In this document: piece after piece, positions 23,624 to 30,919 of the stretch
Layout: each line of letters starts with the position of its first letter
Numbering within the stretch: the first letter of the stretch is position 1
IMG/VR virus record: IMGVR_UViG_3300043469_000145
Span: 1-32,931 of that record
Reading direction: 5' to 3' (one strand)
Length of the DNA: 32,931 bases
From: a virus
Notes under the pieces: model-generated
Seen by the model: only the letters and a program-made list of their open reading frames with translations
Told to the model about the DNA's origin: nothing
Databases searched by the model: none
Program-made: the position numbers and the translations under genes

Positions 23624-23893
23624 TTAAATAAAAAACGGTCTTATTGTTAGTATCCCAACAACAAAACCAATGCTGAAAGCTGTTGCAACCAATAGCCTCT
23701 GTTTAAAGTTTTTCAATTCAATAGTAAAATGATTCAATGGTAAGCATAAAAACGGATTGATAAATGCCATCAACACCATACCAAACCAATTGTGATGCGT
23801 TAGAAATTTAAATCCAGCTATGCTGTTAGCCTCCAAAACAATAGCGGAAAAAAATACTATTAATAATTTCCACCACTCTACTTTTGCTATCAT
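23624..23893 (-). CDS. Membrane protein of unknown function
   Basis: An 89-residue protein with two to three hydrophobic segments (about 8-28, 37-56 and 66-85). It has no signal peptide motif of a lipoprotein. It is located in the early operon between a MazG-like gene and small conserved genes. A superinfection or host takeover role is possible but unsupported. Confidence 0.45.
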   Translation of the reverse strand: MIAKVEWWKLLIVFFSAIVLEANSIAGFKFLTHHNWFGMVLMAFINPFLCLPLNHFTIELKNFKQRLLVATAFSIGFVVGILTIRPFFI

Positions 23894-23952
23894 CTTATTC
23901 TGATTTAGTTATCGTTTAGTTAGCCGATATTTCATTTTATCGGTTTAAAAGC

Positions 23953-24294
23953 CTATTTACAATTACATTCGTGCATTGAGTTGCTGCCATAGCAAGCGCA
24001 TTTTAGTTCGTCTTCGCAATTTGTACCACTTTTTGGTATATTTTGCTCCGTGTTTCTCGCTTCTCGGTAACCTTCGCTGAAGCTCTTAACTTTTTCAAGG
24101 CTTATCTCTTTACGGATTCTTTCAAGATACAAAGTGAAATCCATTGCCTCCTCCTGAGCGTGATTTATCCAATCATAGATAGTCAGGTCTTCTCGGTCTA
24201 AGGTTACTCCGTATTTCTTTAGTCCAGTTGCAGAGCGTTCTGCATACTTCGCCATCACGGCTAATACGACTTGGTCTTTTACTTCTTGGTTCAT
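23953..24294 (-). CDS. MazG-like nucleotide pyrophosphohydrolase-type protein
   Basis: The 113-residue protein has the pattern ERSATGLKKYGVTLDR...DWINHAQEEAMDFTLYLER (18-58). This includes a helical EExxD-type arrangement that suggests the all-alpha NTP pyrophosphohydrolase fold used by phages to trim nucleotide pools. The end carries a Cys cluster (NCEDELKCACYG...ECNC, about 91-112) that could bind a metal. It overlaps the exonuclease gene by 4 bases. The catalytic site is not complete enough for a firm call. Confidence 0.55.
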   Translation of the reverse strand: MNQEVKDQVVLAVMAKYAERSATGLKKYGVTLDREDLTIYDWINHAQEEAMDFTLYLERIRKEISLEKVKSFSEGYREARNTEQNIPKSGTNCEDELKCACYGSNSMHECNCK

Positions 24295-24971
24295 AGCATT
24301 TCCATTAGTGCATTGTAATACAATCGGCAGTCTTCAATTCTAGCTTTTATCTGCTCTATAACTGCTTCGTCTTTTTGCACAAAGAAAACTTTGACTCTTC
24401 GGTTCTTAGGTATGTGTGAAAATTGGTGTTTGGTTTCTACCTCTTCACGCAAATCCAAATCCTCTTCAAGTTTATGCAATTTCCAATGCGCTCTACGAAT
24501 CTCATCCTCTACCATTTCAATCGGAGTATCAACAAGACAGTAACAAAGCATTGCTTCTTGCTTTCCGGTGAGCCACATATATCCCTGAAGCTGGTAAAAA
24601 TAGTCCTTTGTAGGAATTTCAGTCTCAAAGAAAGGAAAGGTTGTAGCATCCCAAGAGCTTTTAACGTCAAGCAATACATCTTCCGTGTTTACGTCAGGTG
24701 TGCCTGTAATAAAATCGTTCTCAAAATACTCCTCGTTCTTGTAAATAAACTTTACGTCTAAGACATCATTGACTAACGAGATAGAATCATCTTCAACTGC
24801 GTTGCCTTTGTCCGTGTAACGGCTTGAAAACTCCTTACGGATGCCGTATTTCTCTTGGATAACTAACTCGTGAATGTAACTCTTTGCCGTTTGGCTTAGA
24901 AATTCAGTTTTTGAGCGAGGTGTTGCCATTATTTTACCAATGGCAGAACACCGAATCTTAAGAGCTTTCAT
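24291..24971 (-). CDS. YqaJ-like PD-(D/E)XK exonuclease
   Basis: The 226-residue protein is probably a 5'-3' dsDNA exonuclease that prepares single-stranded tails for annealing. It shows an early Glu (E60), GTPD (90-93) and LDVK (101-104), then QLQGY (127-131): the D...D-x-K...Q-x-x-x-Y pattern of YqaJ or lambda exonuclease folds. It shares an ATGA with the ERF gene, so the two form a recombination pair. It may matter for the polar 9-mer because such exonucleases work from DNA ends. Confidence 0.7.
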   Translation of the reverse strand: MKALKIRCSAIGKIMATPRSKTEFLSQTAKSYIHELVIQEKYGIRKEFSSRYTDKGNAVEDDSISLVNDVLDVKFIYKNEEYFENDFITGTPDVNTEDVLLDVKSSWDATTFPFFETEIPTKDYFYQLQGYMWLTGKQEAMLCYCLVDTPIEMVEDEIRRAHWKLHKLEEDLDLREEVETKHQFSHIPKNRRVKVFFVQKDEAVIEQIKARIEDCRLYYNALMEML

Positions 24972-25492
24972 AATGCGTTCAGCATATCGGTTTGACCTTC
25001 AGTTAATGCAAAGGATGATTCGAGTTTCTCTCGTGTGAACTCACCTTTGGCAATGGCTTGTACTGCTGCGCTGAATCTCTTTTGGTCAATAGCAGGCAGT
25101 TTCTTTTCAGTCTTTGAGTTGTCTTTAGAATCAGGATCACTTTCCGTCTCATCAATTAAGAACAAACCATTGAGAGCATACTTACGAGCGTAGCTTGATG
25201 CAGTGCCAGTGCATTGCTCCGATGACATTCCTTTGTGTTCTCCAAGCTCTGCAAATCCGTTTACTTCAAATTCTCCCTTATCAAAAGAAAGTATAGCAGT
25301 AGCCTTTAAAAATAGCTTGTTTCCTACTTGAATAATGTCATCCGTCAAAGTTAAAATTCCTTCGTGTTTTTGTAACAAAGGCTTAACTGATTCAAGAATT
25401 TGCTCTGCACTTCGGTATTTGTATTTTCCGAATGCGTTAAAAGAGCCTTTTGGACATTTTAATTCTGCCTGAATTTTTCTTAATTTTTCCAT
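24968..25492 (-). CDS. erf: ERF-family single-strand annealing protein
   Basis: This 174-residue protein matches the ERF superfamily: the segment near residues 100-120 (GTASSYARKYALNGLFLIDE) is the hallmark, and it is preceded by the HKGMSSEQ part of the fold. It anneals homologous single strands during phage recombination. The C-terminal third is Lys/Asp-rich then helical, like protein-interaction tails. A promoter-like -7 box (25515-25522) lies just upstream and the exonuclease gene follows in overlap. Confidence 0.82.
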   Translation of the reverse strand: MEKLRKIQAELKCPKGSFNAFGKYKYRSAEQILESVKPLLQKHEGILTLTDDIIQVGNKLFLKATAILSFDKGEFEVNGFAELGEHKGMSSEQCTGTASSYARKYALNGLFLIDETESDPDSKDNSKTEKKLPAIDQKRFSAAVQAIAKGEFTREKLESSFALTEGQTDMLNAL

Positions 25493-25514
25493 AGCGTTTA
25501 ATTAATTATTTATA

Positions 25515-25522
25515 CAAATATA
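25515..25522 (-). promoter_or_regulatory. -7 promoter box upstream of the ERF gene
   Basis: TATATTTG on the minus strand matches the Bacteroidetes -7 consensus exactly. It would start a transcript near 25508, about 15 bases before the ERF ATG. No clear TTTG is found 19-21 bases upstream, so the promoter may need an activator or be weak. Confidence 0.45.
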
Positions 25523-25526
25523 TAAC

Positions 25527-26042
25527 TTATTTCAATTGGTTGTACATTTCTTTATATTTTTTTATCAATTCTTTTAGCTCATCTTTGGTAAACTTTCGTG
25601 TTACCCTAGCTCTTGATTCTAGTTGATTGAATCTTTCAGCTCCGATTTTAGTTAGTAGGTTAGCTCTATACTCAATTAGATTGCCTGATAAAAAGCTATT
25701 GCACCTTTCGCATTGTAGGTGTACGTTATCCTCGTCAAAACGTACGTTCCAATGGTTGTTAGCGTTGTAGAAATGTCCAGCGTTTTCTTTCTTTGGTTTC
25801 TGCTTACAGGAAATGCATAGTTCGTGTTTATCTCGCTCCCTGATGTATTTGTTGAATACCATTTGAGCTGCCTTGACAAGGTCTTGAACCGTCTCTAAAT
25901 CCTGCTGCATTGCTTTCTTTTTCTTTTGCCAGTTCTTTATGGTAGCTTCTTGCACCCAAGCATCAACGCACATCTTATTCAAGCAGTATTTTTGATTAAA
26001 GCGAATAGGCTCAAACTTCTCCTTGCAGTTCTTGCATCTCAT
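25527..26042 (-). CDS. ninG: NinG-like recombination protein
   Basis: The 171-residue protein resembles lambda NinG (Rap), a Holliday junction resolvase. It has an N-terminal zinc-finger-like CKNCKEKFEPIRF...KYC, a helical middle, CISCKQ (about 77-82), then AGHFYNANNHWNVRFDEDN and QCERCN, the HNH-like core. The C-terminal end is Lys-rich. It starts inside the C5-methyltransferase gene and is part of the recombination block with ERF and exonuclease. Confidence 0.78.
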   Translation of the reverse strand: MRCKNCKEKFEPIRFNQKYCLNKMCVDAWVQEATIKNWQKKKKAMQQDLETVQDLVKAAQMVFNKYIRERDKHELCISCKQKPKKENAGHFYNANNHWNVRFDEDNVHLQCERCNSFLSGNLIEYRANLLTKIGAERFNQLESRARVTRKFTKDELKELIKKYKEMYNQLK

Positions 26043-26700
26043 CGAATATAGATATTTGATTTGTATTTGATTTTTTGAATATATTTAAAGCGGTTTCAAG
26101 TATTGTTCTTCCTGCTTCATAGTCAACAAGATTTCGAGCCATTTTATCAATTCTTTGTTCGCCTTTATATTGTCTAAAATCATAATCGTGAAATTGACAT
26201 AGATTATTAACTTCGTTAGTTCCTCTACCTATTAATACTTTTCTTTCTCCGATATCATTTGGTAAAACAAAATTAGTCCAATACAAATGACGTCCTCTTT
26301 TTTGACCTTGTATTAATGGCTCGTAGTAAGGTATAACATTTTCAACAACATATTTTCCTGTAAAGAAATTGTCTAAAAATAATATCTCTTCGTAAAGTTT
26401 TAAATCAGGATAAAGAGGTACAAATGATTCTCTAGTTTTTTGAGTGAATCGCACTTTTGAATGGCTTGGGCAAGGAGGTGAACTCCATATAAAATCAAAT
26501 TCTTTGTAATGGTCTAACAAGTATTGGTGTGCATCTGCAACTATAACAATGTCATTAGGGAATCTTTCTTGATACAAACGTGCAGCTTCAGGGTCTAACT
26601 CTACGGCAGTCACTTCTATTTCTATGCCAGCTTCTTTAGCGACATCATCCCACTTGTATCGGTTACCACCTAAACAAGCATATAAGTTTAAAATTTTCAT
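26011..26700 (-). CDS. C5-cytosine DNA methyltransferase
   Basis: The 229-residue protein has the order of a Dcm-type enzyme: motif I NLYACLGGN (5-13), an acidic SAM-binding loop (VELDPEAA), motif IV SSPPCPSH (73-80) with catalytic C77, and motif VI VVENV (118-122). It is short compared with typical enzymes of 300 or more residues, and the target-recognition part is reduced. It probably modifies cytosine in phage DNA, so the phage carries methyltransferases of two chemistries. No paired endonuclease is seen. Confidence 0.82.
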   Translation of the reverse strand: MKILNLYACLGGNRYKWDDVAKEAGIEIEVTAVELDPEAARLYQERFPNDIVIVADAHQYLLDHYKEFDFIWSSPPCPSHSKVRFTQKTRESFVPLYPDLKLYEEILFLDNFFTGKYVVENVIPYYEPLIQGQKRGRHLYWTNFVLPNDIGERKVLIGRGTNEVNNLCQFHDYDFRQYKGEQRIDKMARNLVDYEAGRTILETALNIFKKSNTNQISIFDEMQELQGEV

Positions 26701-26993
26701 AGTTCTACGTTTTTAAATTTAATTTCGTCTTGTAATTCTTGAAAGGCTACTCGCAGTTGAGCGTTTCTTCTTGCAAGCTGGTTCAGCTCTCGGTTCAAAA
26801 CTGTTATTTCTTCTTCAAGTAGGTTTATCACCTGAATGGTCTCTAGCAAATATCCCTCGCTTTCTTTGCCTCCGTTGATGTAGTCTTTGGCATCAGGCTT
26901 CTCCTTTTCAAGTTTCTCTCTTACGTTCTTGATTCGTTCTTTGACAGTCCATACTGTTGTCTTTGCCCATAGTATTTTTAGTGATAAGTCCAT
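26697..26993 (-). CDS. Coiled-coil protein next to methyltransferase
   Basis: The ATG at 26993 (MDLSLKILWAKTTVWTVKER) is preferred; the longer frame from 27032 would overlap the upstream gene. The 98-residue product is dominated by a coiled coil (about 30-90). It has no recognisable domain. It shares an ATGA with the methyltransferase gene, suggesting co-translation. Confidence 0.55.
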   Translation of the reverse strand: MDLSLKILWAKTTVWTVKERIKNVREKLEKEKPDAKDYINGGKESEGYLLETIQVINLLEEEITVLNRELNQLARRNAQLRVAFQELQDEIKFKNVEL

Positions 26994-27004
26994 TTTTCGT
27001 TTAT

Positions 27005-27853
27005 TTATAGTCCACAATATCCTGAATCGCAATCTTTGAAATCATCGTCAAACAAGTCCAACTGCAATTTATGGTTTTTAATCTTTTCGTAAGTTACTCC
27101 GCTTTTAAAAGTGCATCCGTTTTTTTGTTCCATACGCACAAACCAATTAAACTGCTTCTCGTCTCTTTGGCTCATGTGCTTTAAGAATATCTCGGAGCGG
27201 TGAAAGCATCCAACACAATTGTTTTTGTAAGCAAAGCGCACAGGTTTATCTTGCCAGTAGTTCTCAACCGTGTCCTTAAATATGCCTGCTTCAATTAGCG
27301 GAAAACGTGCAGTTCTATACGGTAGTTCTTTCCATTTGTTACGTCCGTTCTTTTCTCCTACTTTAAATTTAAAGCTCTCGATTCCGTCAACTGCTCGCTC
27401 TATCATTGTTTTAGCTCGGCTCATTTCGTTGGCTCTAAATCCGATTCTCATCTCTACAGGTAGCTCCGTGTTTTCGTAGCACCATTGAGCAATAGGTTTA
27501 ACTTTCATGTCTACGGTGCAAAAGCGAGTCATTTGATTAGGCAGGTAATTTGTGCCATTAGCCATCTTGTAAGATGCTATCACCTCATCAAAGGTTTTGT
27601 CGCTTAACCAAATAATCTCCTGCCCGATGTACTGCTCAAGGTCAAGCATCGTGTAAATGATTGTATCTTCTTCAAGTGTACCGATAAACTCCTTCCCGAT
27701 CCTATCACTTACAATTTGACGTACTTTAGAATCAGGAAATAAAACCTTAACATCATCCGTTCTAACCAATGAAAACAAGTTGTAGTCAGCAGGGTATTTT
27801 GCAGCTATGTAGCTAGATGTCTTACCTCCGCTTAATGAGTTAACTGTATTCAT
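27005..27853 (-). CDS. PP-loop ATPase, PAPS reductase-like
   Basis: The 282-residue protein has the N-type ATP pyrophosphatase loop SGGKTSS (8-14) and the layout of phosphoadenosine phosphosulfate reductase-like enzymes, which are also related to DndC. Cysteines occur in RFCTVDMK (about 110-117), NNCVGCFHR (about 217-225) and a final DCDSGYCGL, possibly an iron-sulfur site. Such phage proteins are common but not well understood; adenylation-dependent modification of DNA or RNA is possible. It sits between helicase and methyltransferase genes. Confidence 0.75.
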   Translation of the reverse strand: MNTVNSLSGGKTSSYIAAKYPADYNLFSLVRTDDVKVLFPDSKVRQIVSDRIGKEFIGTLEEDTIIYTMLDLEQYIGQEIIWLSDKTFDEVIASYKMANGTNYLPNQMTRFCTVDMKVKPIAQWCYENTELPVEMRIGFRANEMSRAKTMIERAVDGIESFKFKVGEKNGRNKWKELPYRTARFPLIEAGIFKDTVENYWQDKPVRFAYKNNCVGCFHRSEIFLKHMSQRDEKQFNWFVRMEQKNGCTFKSGVTYEKIKNHKLQLDLFDDDFKDCDSGYCGL

Positions 27854-27854
27854 T

Positions 27855-28799
27855 TTAAAAAGGGTTTTGGTTTGCTAATTTACGGAGCTTTTCCGAAGTT
27901 GAAATTACATCTTTTGCAGATTCAAATGTTGTTTGAAATTCTTTTGGTCGGAATGGAGCTAAAGGATCTACTCCGTTTATTTGGAATCCAATACCTGAGT
28001 TAAACTCACATATCACAGGAAAGTCAATCTCCGTATGTTTTCCTCCAGTCTCCACATCTTTAACCTTTTCTACTTGCAACCAAGTTTTGTATTTATGTTC
28101 AGGATGTTTAATTAATCGGTGAATAACTAACATATCATCACAACGGTTTAAGAAAGCCTTACCACCTTCAATGTGGTCTTTTAATGGTGCTTTTAAATGA
28201 CCTTTTAATGCGCCTTCTGCATACAAGTTTCCTGTTCTGCCTGATTCGGAGTTAGGGTGCGTGTTTATGTAAATTGTCATTCCCGTTTGATTAACAAACT
28301 GCCTTGCTCGGTTCATAAATTCGTAGTTACCTGAGAAGCTCATCTCTCGGTCAAGTCCTGTGAATGGATCTATAAGTCCAACATCTGCTCCGCTATTCTT
28401 AAAAAGTTCGAGAATCTCATCAGGTTTGTAAAGTTTTGAGTTGTCAATAAACGTAAAGAACTGCTCCAAGTATGCAAGGTCTCCACTAATTTGCGAATGG
28501 CTCAATTTACTGAAGTGCTTGCCTCTATACATTTGAATCATATCTCGCAGGATTTGACCTTTCTGATTCTCACCTGACCAAATGCAAAAGGTTAGTCCGT
28601 GTTTAAGTGCAAGCGTAATAAAGTACCAGTTAATCCAATACGTCTTGCCGACATTGTCGTGTCCTAAAATGATGTTTAGTTGTTTAGGCTTAAATCTCAA
28701 ATGCTCGTCTAAAAAGCAGTCAAGACCGAGTCCTTGTTTGATTTTACCATCTCGCACATCGAGTAGGTATTGTAGTGAGTCTCCTTGTTTTAGTAGCAT
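27855..28799 (-). CDS. DnaB-like helicase / RecA-fold ATPase
   Basis: The 314-residue protein has Walker A GHDNVGKT (46-53) and a Walker B strand VGLIDPF (140-146), and the order of motifs fits the RecA-like C-terminal half of DnaB-type replicative helicases. The DnaB N-terminal domain is missing. Its gene overlaps the replisome-organizer gene in a TGATG-like junction and lies directly next to the iteron array, as expected for the helicase loaded at a phage origin. Confidence 0.72.
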   Translation of the reverse strand: MLLKQGDSLQYLLDVRDGKIKQGLGLDCFLDEHLRFKPKQLNIILGHDNVGKTYWINWYFITLALKHGLTFCIWSGENQKGQILRDMIQMYRGKHFSKLSHSQISGDLAYLEQFFTFIDNSKLYKPDEILELFKNSGADVGLIDPFTGLDREMSFSGNYEFMNRARQFVNQTGMTIYINTHPNSESGRTGNLYAEGALKGHLKAPLKDHIEGGKAFLNRCDDMLVIHRLIKHPEHKYKTWLQVEKVKDVETGGKHTEIDFPVICEFNSGIGFQINGVDPLAPFRPKEFQTTFESAKDVISTSEKLRKLANQNPF

Positions 28800-29458
28800 C
28801 AGTTGTTTTTTAGTGCGGTTAATAATCTATCGTTTTCCTTTTCAATCCAATTAGCGTTAAATCCTTTCCAAGAACGCTCTACGCATTTTCTTAAAATATG
28901 GTTTCGGTCTCCTCCGTGTTTTTCTACTTGACTCATAAATGAGTTGAATGCAGTTTCAGTATTTACGGCTTTCAATTGTTTACGAACTTCCATCCATTCA
29001 AGAGATAACTTTTCGTCAAATCCGTTTTCAAGTAGAGAAGCTAAAAAGCTATATTTATTATTCTTTTCATTCTTTTCATTCTTGTTTGTTGTTAGTTGTT
29101 TGTTAGTCACTTGTTGATTGTTTGTTAGTGGCTTGTTAGTCTCATCGTTTTCATCTTGGTAACATTCATATTTTGAGATAGTTACGATAGTAAATTGGCT
29201 TGTTGATTTTACTTCAATTTCGTTAGTCTTTTCTAACTTTTTTAAAATGGTTCTAATCGTTTGAATTGATATACCAGTAGCGTTAGAAATGTTACCTAAA
29301 GACGAAATGAACTGACCTCTTTTTACTTCAATGCCTTGCCACTTACCATCCTTATGGTTAGCTTTTAAAAGCATATACATAAACAAGTGAACTGCCTCCG
29401 ATTTATTAAACCATTCCCACTCCAAAAACTTGCGATGTATTTTAATCCATCCTGACAT
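28799..29458 (-). CDS. Replisome organizer / replication initiator
   Basis: The 219-residue protein resembles DnaD/RepO-type phage initiators. An N-terminal winged-helix part (MSGWIKIHRKFLEWEWF, then KANHKDGKWQGI and SNATGISIQTIRTILKKLEKTNEI, about 1-75) should bind DNA. The middle (about 105-130) is a low-complexity Asn/Thr/Lys/Gln stretch encoded by the iteron array and AT-rich repeats. A C-terminal helical domain (about 138-219) may bind the helicase encoded next. As in lambda O, the origin is probably within the initiator gene. Confidence 0.78.
   Translation of the reverse strand: MSGWIKIHRKFLEWEWFNKSEAVHLFMYMLLKANHKDGKWQGIEVKRGQFISSLGNISNATGISIQTIRTILKKLEKTNEIEVKSTSQFTIVTISKYECYQDENDETNKPLTNNQQVTNKQLTTNKNEKNEKNNKYSFLASLLENGFDEKLSLEWMEVRKQLKAVNTETAFNSFMSQVEKHGGDRNHILRKCVERSWKGFNANWIEKENDRLLTALKNN
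29060..29143. repeat. Five 11-bp iterons plus AT-rich repeats, probable origin
   Basis: The octamer TTGTTAGT starts at 29089, 29100, 29122 and 29133, and a degenerate copy (TTGTTGAT) starts at 29111, so five units repeat exactly every 11 bp from 29089 to 29143. The spacing keeps all sites on one DNA face and does not follow codons. Next to it, ATTCTTTTC is repeated in tandem (29060-29068, 29069-29077) within an AT-rich stretch that could be the unwinding element. This is a lambda-like origin layout. Confidence 0.75.
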
Positions 29459-29612
29459 AAAACTCTTTTAAAATTTGAATCAAATCAGCAACCTCTTGTT
29501 TTTCAAATGTTAAATTTGAATTTGGTTCTAAAATTAATTTACCTGTCATCTTTCCAATAGATAAAGTAAATTGCTCCTCGTTCAATGTTTCGTACAATTC
29601 TTTTTTAATCAT
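29442..29612 (-). CDS. 56-residue early protein upstream of the initiator
   Basis: The ATG at 29612 opens a 56-residue frame (MIKKELYETLNEEQFTLSIG, ending LKEFYVRMD) that overlaps the initiator gene by 17 bases. It is a mixed charged, soluble protein. It is directly downstream of a structured leader RNA, so it is a candidate target of any attenuation there. No family recognised. Confidence 0.6.
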   Translation of the reverse strand: MIKKELYETLNEEQFTLSIGKMTGKLILEPNSNLTFEKQEVADLIQILKEFYVRMD

Positions 29613-29630
29613 TTTGTAATTTTTAGTAAT

Positions 29631-29720
29631 AAAAAAACCCCTGCATATCCACGAGGCTCGACGTTCGTTTCAATACAAGGGTTAATAATTCCTTTTGAGT
29701 TTATGGTGTCGAGCCAACTC
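29631..29720 (-). ncRNA. Putative structured RNA with H-type pseudoknot
   Basis: On the minus strand four 8-base segments occur in the order a-b-a'-b'. GGCTCGAC (29715-29708) pairs with GTCGAGCC (29662-29655). AACCCTTG (29683-29676) pairs with CAGGGGTT (29643-29636), with one G-U pair. This interlaced order makes a pseudoknot. A T-run follows (29637-29631), and a perfect -7 box lies just upstream (29726-29733). Loops are 24, 13 and 11 bases. It may be a small RNA ending in a terminator or a leader that controls the 56-residue gene 19 bases later. No known RNA family was recognised. Confidence 0.55.
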
Positions 29721-29725
29721 TCCTA

Positions 29726-29733
29726 CAAATATA
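29726..29733 (-). promoter_or_regulatory. -7 promoter box of the putative RNA
   Basis: TATATTTG on the minus strand matches the Bacteroidetes -7 consensus. A TTTG exists upstream (29749-29746) but only 12 bases away instead of about 19-21, so the -33 element is poor. Transcription would begin close to 29720, at the first arm of the pseudoknot. Confidence 0.45.
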
Positions 29734-29762
29734 ACGTATAACTTTCAAAAAGGTTGCTTTAG

Positions 29763-30155
29763 CTATAAATTATTTTCGTATTTACCTAATTTTATGTGTC
29801 TCTGAATCTTCTTAAACTGCGTGTACGTTTTTGCCTTTAGAACGTCTTTTACCAAGTCAGGTGAATCATCGTAGTAAGGAAGAGTTGCACCGTATAAGAC
29901 CTCATCTATTCGCCTTGTAGCTATCTTGTAGTCTTCGTATCCAAACCGATGTAAGTCTTCGTGTTGACGTAGTCCGTGCAGGATAGTAGCGTGATGTTTA
30001 CCGCCAAACATATTTCCAATTTCAGTTAACGTGTAGTCAATTTTGCGCAGTTCGTTGTAAAGGTAGTACCTGCGATATATGTAATCTCTGCTGCGGTTCT
30101 TTGATTTCAAGCCGTATTCATTGATAAGGCTTTCTATAAGTTCTACTTTTGTCAT
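29763..30155 (-). CDS. DnaA domain-IV-like DNA-binding protein
   Basis: The 130-residue protein carries TLTEIGNMFGGKHHATILHG (42-61) followed by LRQHEDL, close to the DnaA signature in which Gly-Gly-Arg/Lys-Asp-His-(Thr/Ala)-Thr binds the DnaA box. There is no ATPase domain. It would bind DnaA-box-like sites and may recruit or block the host initiator; the nearby iteron array is a candidate target. It overlaps the preceding gene in an ATGA. The final 50 residues are of unknown fold. Confidence 0.72.
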   Translation of the reverse strand: MTKVELIESLINEYGLKSKNRSRDYIYRRYYLYNELRKIDYTLTEIGNMFGGKHHATILHGLRQHEDLHRFGYEDYKIATRRIDEVLYGATLPYYDDSPDLVKDVLKAKTYTQFKKIQRHIKLGKYENNL

Positions 30156-30307
30156 TTCGGTTCTATTGGTGTTACTATAAATTTTCCGTCATTGTATCTG
30201 CCTGTTACAAGTAAGTCGTGTTTCTTCCAATAGGCTAAAGACTGTGAGGTGAGTATCCATTCCTGAACTACTGCCAGTCCTATTTTGTATGTTAGTTTGT
30301 ATCTCAT
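30152..30307 (-). CDS. Small basic protein of early operon
   Basis: The ATG at 30307 shares an ATGA with the upstream stop and gives 51 residues (MRYKLTYKIGLAVVQEWILT at the start); a longer reading from 30340 would overlap more. It is basic, with a segment SLAYWKKHDLLVTG suggestive of a small DNA- or RNA-binding fold. Function unknown. Confidence 0.5.
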   Translation of the reverse strand: MRYKLTYKIGLAVVQEWILTSQSLAYWKKHDLLVTGRYNDGKFIVTPIEPK

Positions 30308-30528
30308 AGCTTTTCTAATTCGTGTTTTACTTCTTTCCAAAAATCCAAATGATGTACATATAAAAAAATTGTATCGTTTTTAAGTATCTCATCAACGGCA
30401 ATCAATGCGCAATATTTAGCAGCATCATTGCTAATACCACATTCATCGCAAAATAAATCAACGTTGTATGTTTCATCAACGCAAAGGTATTTTTCTACTA
30501 ATTGTAATGCTTTTTCTTTAGGTGTCAT
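30304..30528 (-). CDS. Small conserved phage protein
   Basis: A 74-residue protein (MTPKEKALQLVEKYLCVDET at the start; later KYCALIAVDEILKND and FWKEVKHELEKL). Short proteins with this start and an ALIAVDEI stretch are frequent in Bacteroidetes phages, in my memory. It is linked to both neighbours by ATGA overlaps. Role unknown. Confidence 0.6.
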   Translation of the reverse strand: MTPKEKALQLVEKYLCVDETYNVDLFCDECGISNDAAKYCALIAVDEILKNDTIFLYVHHLDFWKEVKHELEKL

Positions 30529-30635
30529 AGCTCTTGCATTTTAATTTCACAAATTCGATTGTATAGATCGTGGTTAAACGAGTTCCAAAAACGATTTACC
30601 TGATAGTTGTTAAATGAACCACCAAGTCCCCTCAT
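30525..30635 (-). CDS. 36-residue mini-protein
   Basis: The ATG at 30635 gives a 36-residue product (MRGLGGSFNNYQVNRFWNSF, ending ICEIKMQEL), rich in Asn and aromatic residues. It overlaps the end of the 102-residue gene by 26 bases and the next gene by 4. A longer in-frame start at 30737 lies deep in the other gene and is less likely. Function unknown. Confidence 0.45.
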   Translation of the reverse strand: MRGLGGSFNNYQVNRFWNSFNHDLYNRICEIKMQEL

Positions 30636-30918
30636 CGTTGTACTTGGCAACGTATGCGTCTTCAAAGTAGTTTTGATCGTAGAGCTTGGCGAGGTAGTTA
30701 TCGCAGTCTTGCGTTTGTTTGATTGTAAGAATTTCATTGTAGTTCTTTTTAGTTATTTTGTAATTATCGTAAGAATCGTAAATTTCTATTTCGTATTCAG
30801 CTAGGATTTCTCCGTTGGTTTCGGTATCACCCTCGTCGTGCAGCGTGACCATTAAGTAGACAAGATCGTGTCCGCTTTTCTTGTAGACTTCAAAGTCTTT
30901 AATTTCAGTTACTATCAT
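30610..30918 (-). CDS. Acidic early protein
   Basis: The 102-residue protein is very acidic and rich in Tyr, Asp, Glu and Lys (EYEIEIYDSYDNYK near residue 41), and ends in an aromatic GTWWFI. It lies in the early operon behind a membrane protein gene. Acidic early proteins often mimic DNA and inhibit host nucleases, but nothing shown here proves that. Family not recognised. Confidence 0.5.
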   Translation of the reverse strand: MIVTEIKDFEVYKKSGHDLVYLMVTLHDEGDTETNGEILAEYEIEIYDSYDNYKITKKNYNEILTIKQTQDCDNYLAKLYDQNYFEDAYVAKYNDEGTWWFI

Positions 30919-30919
30919 C

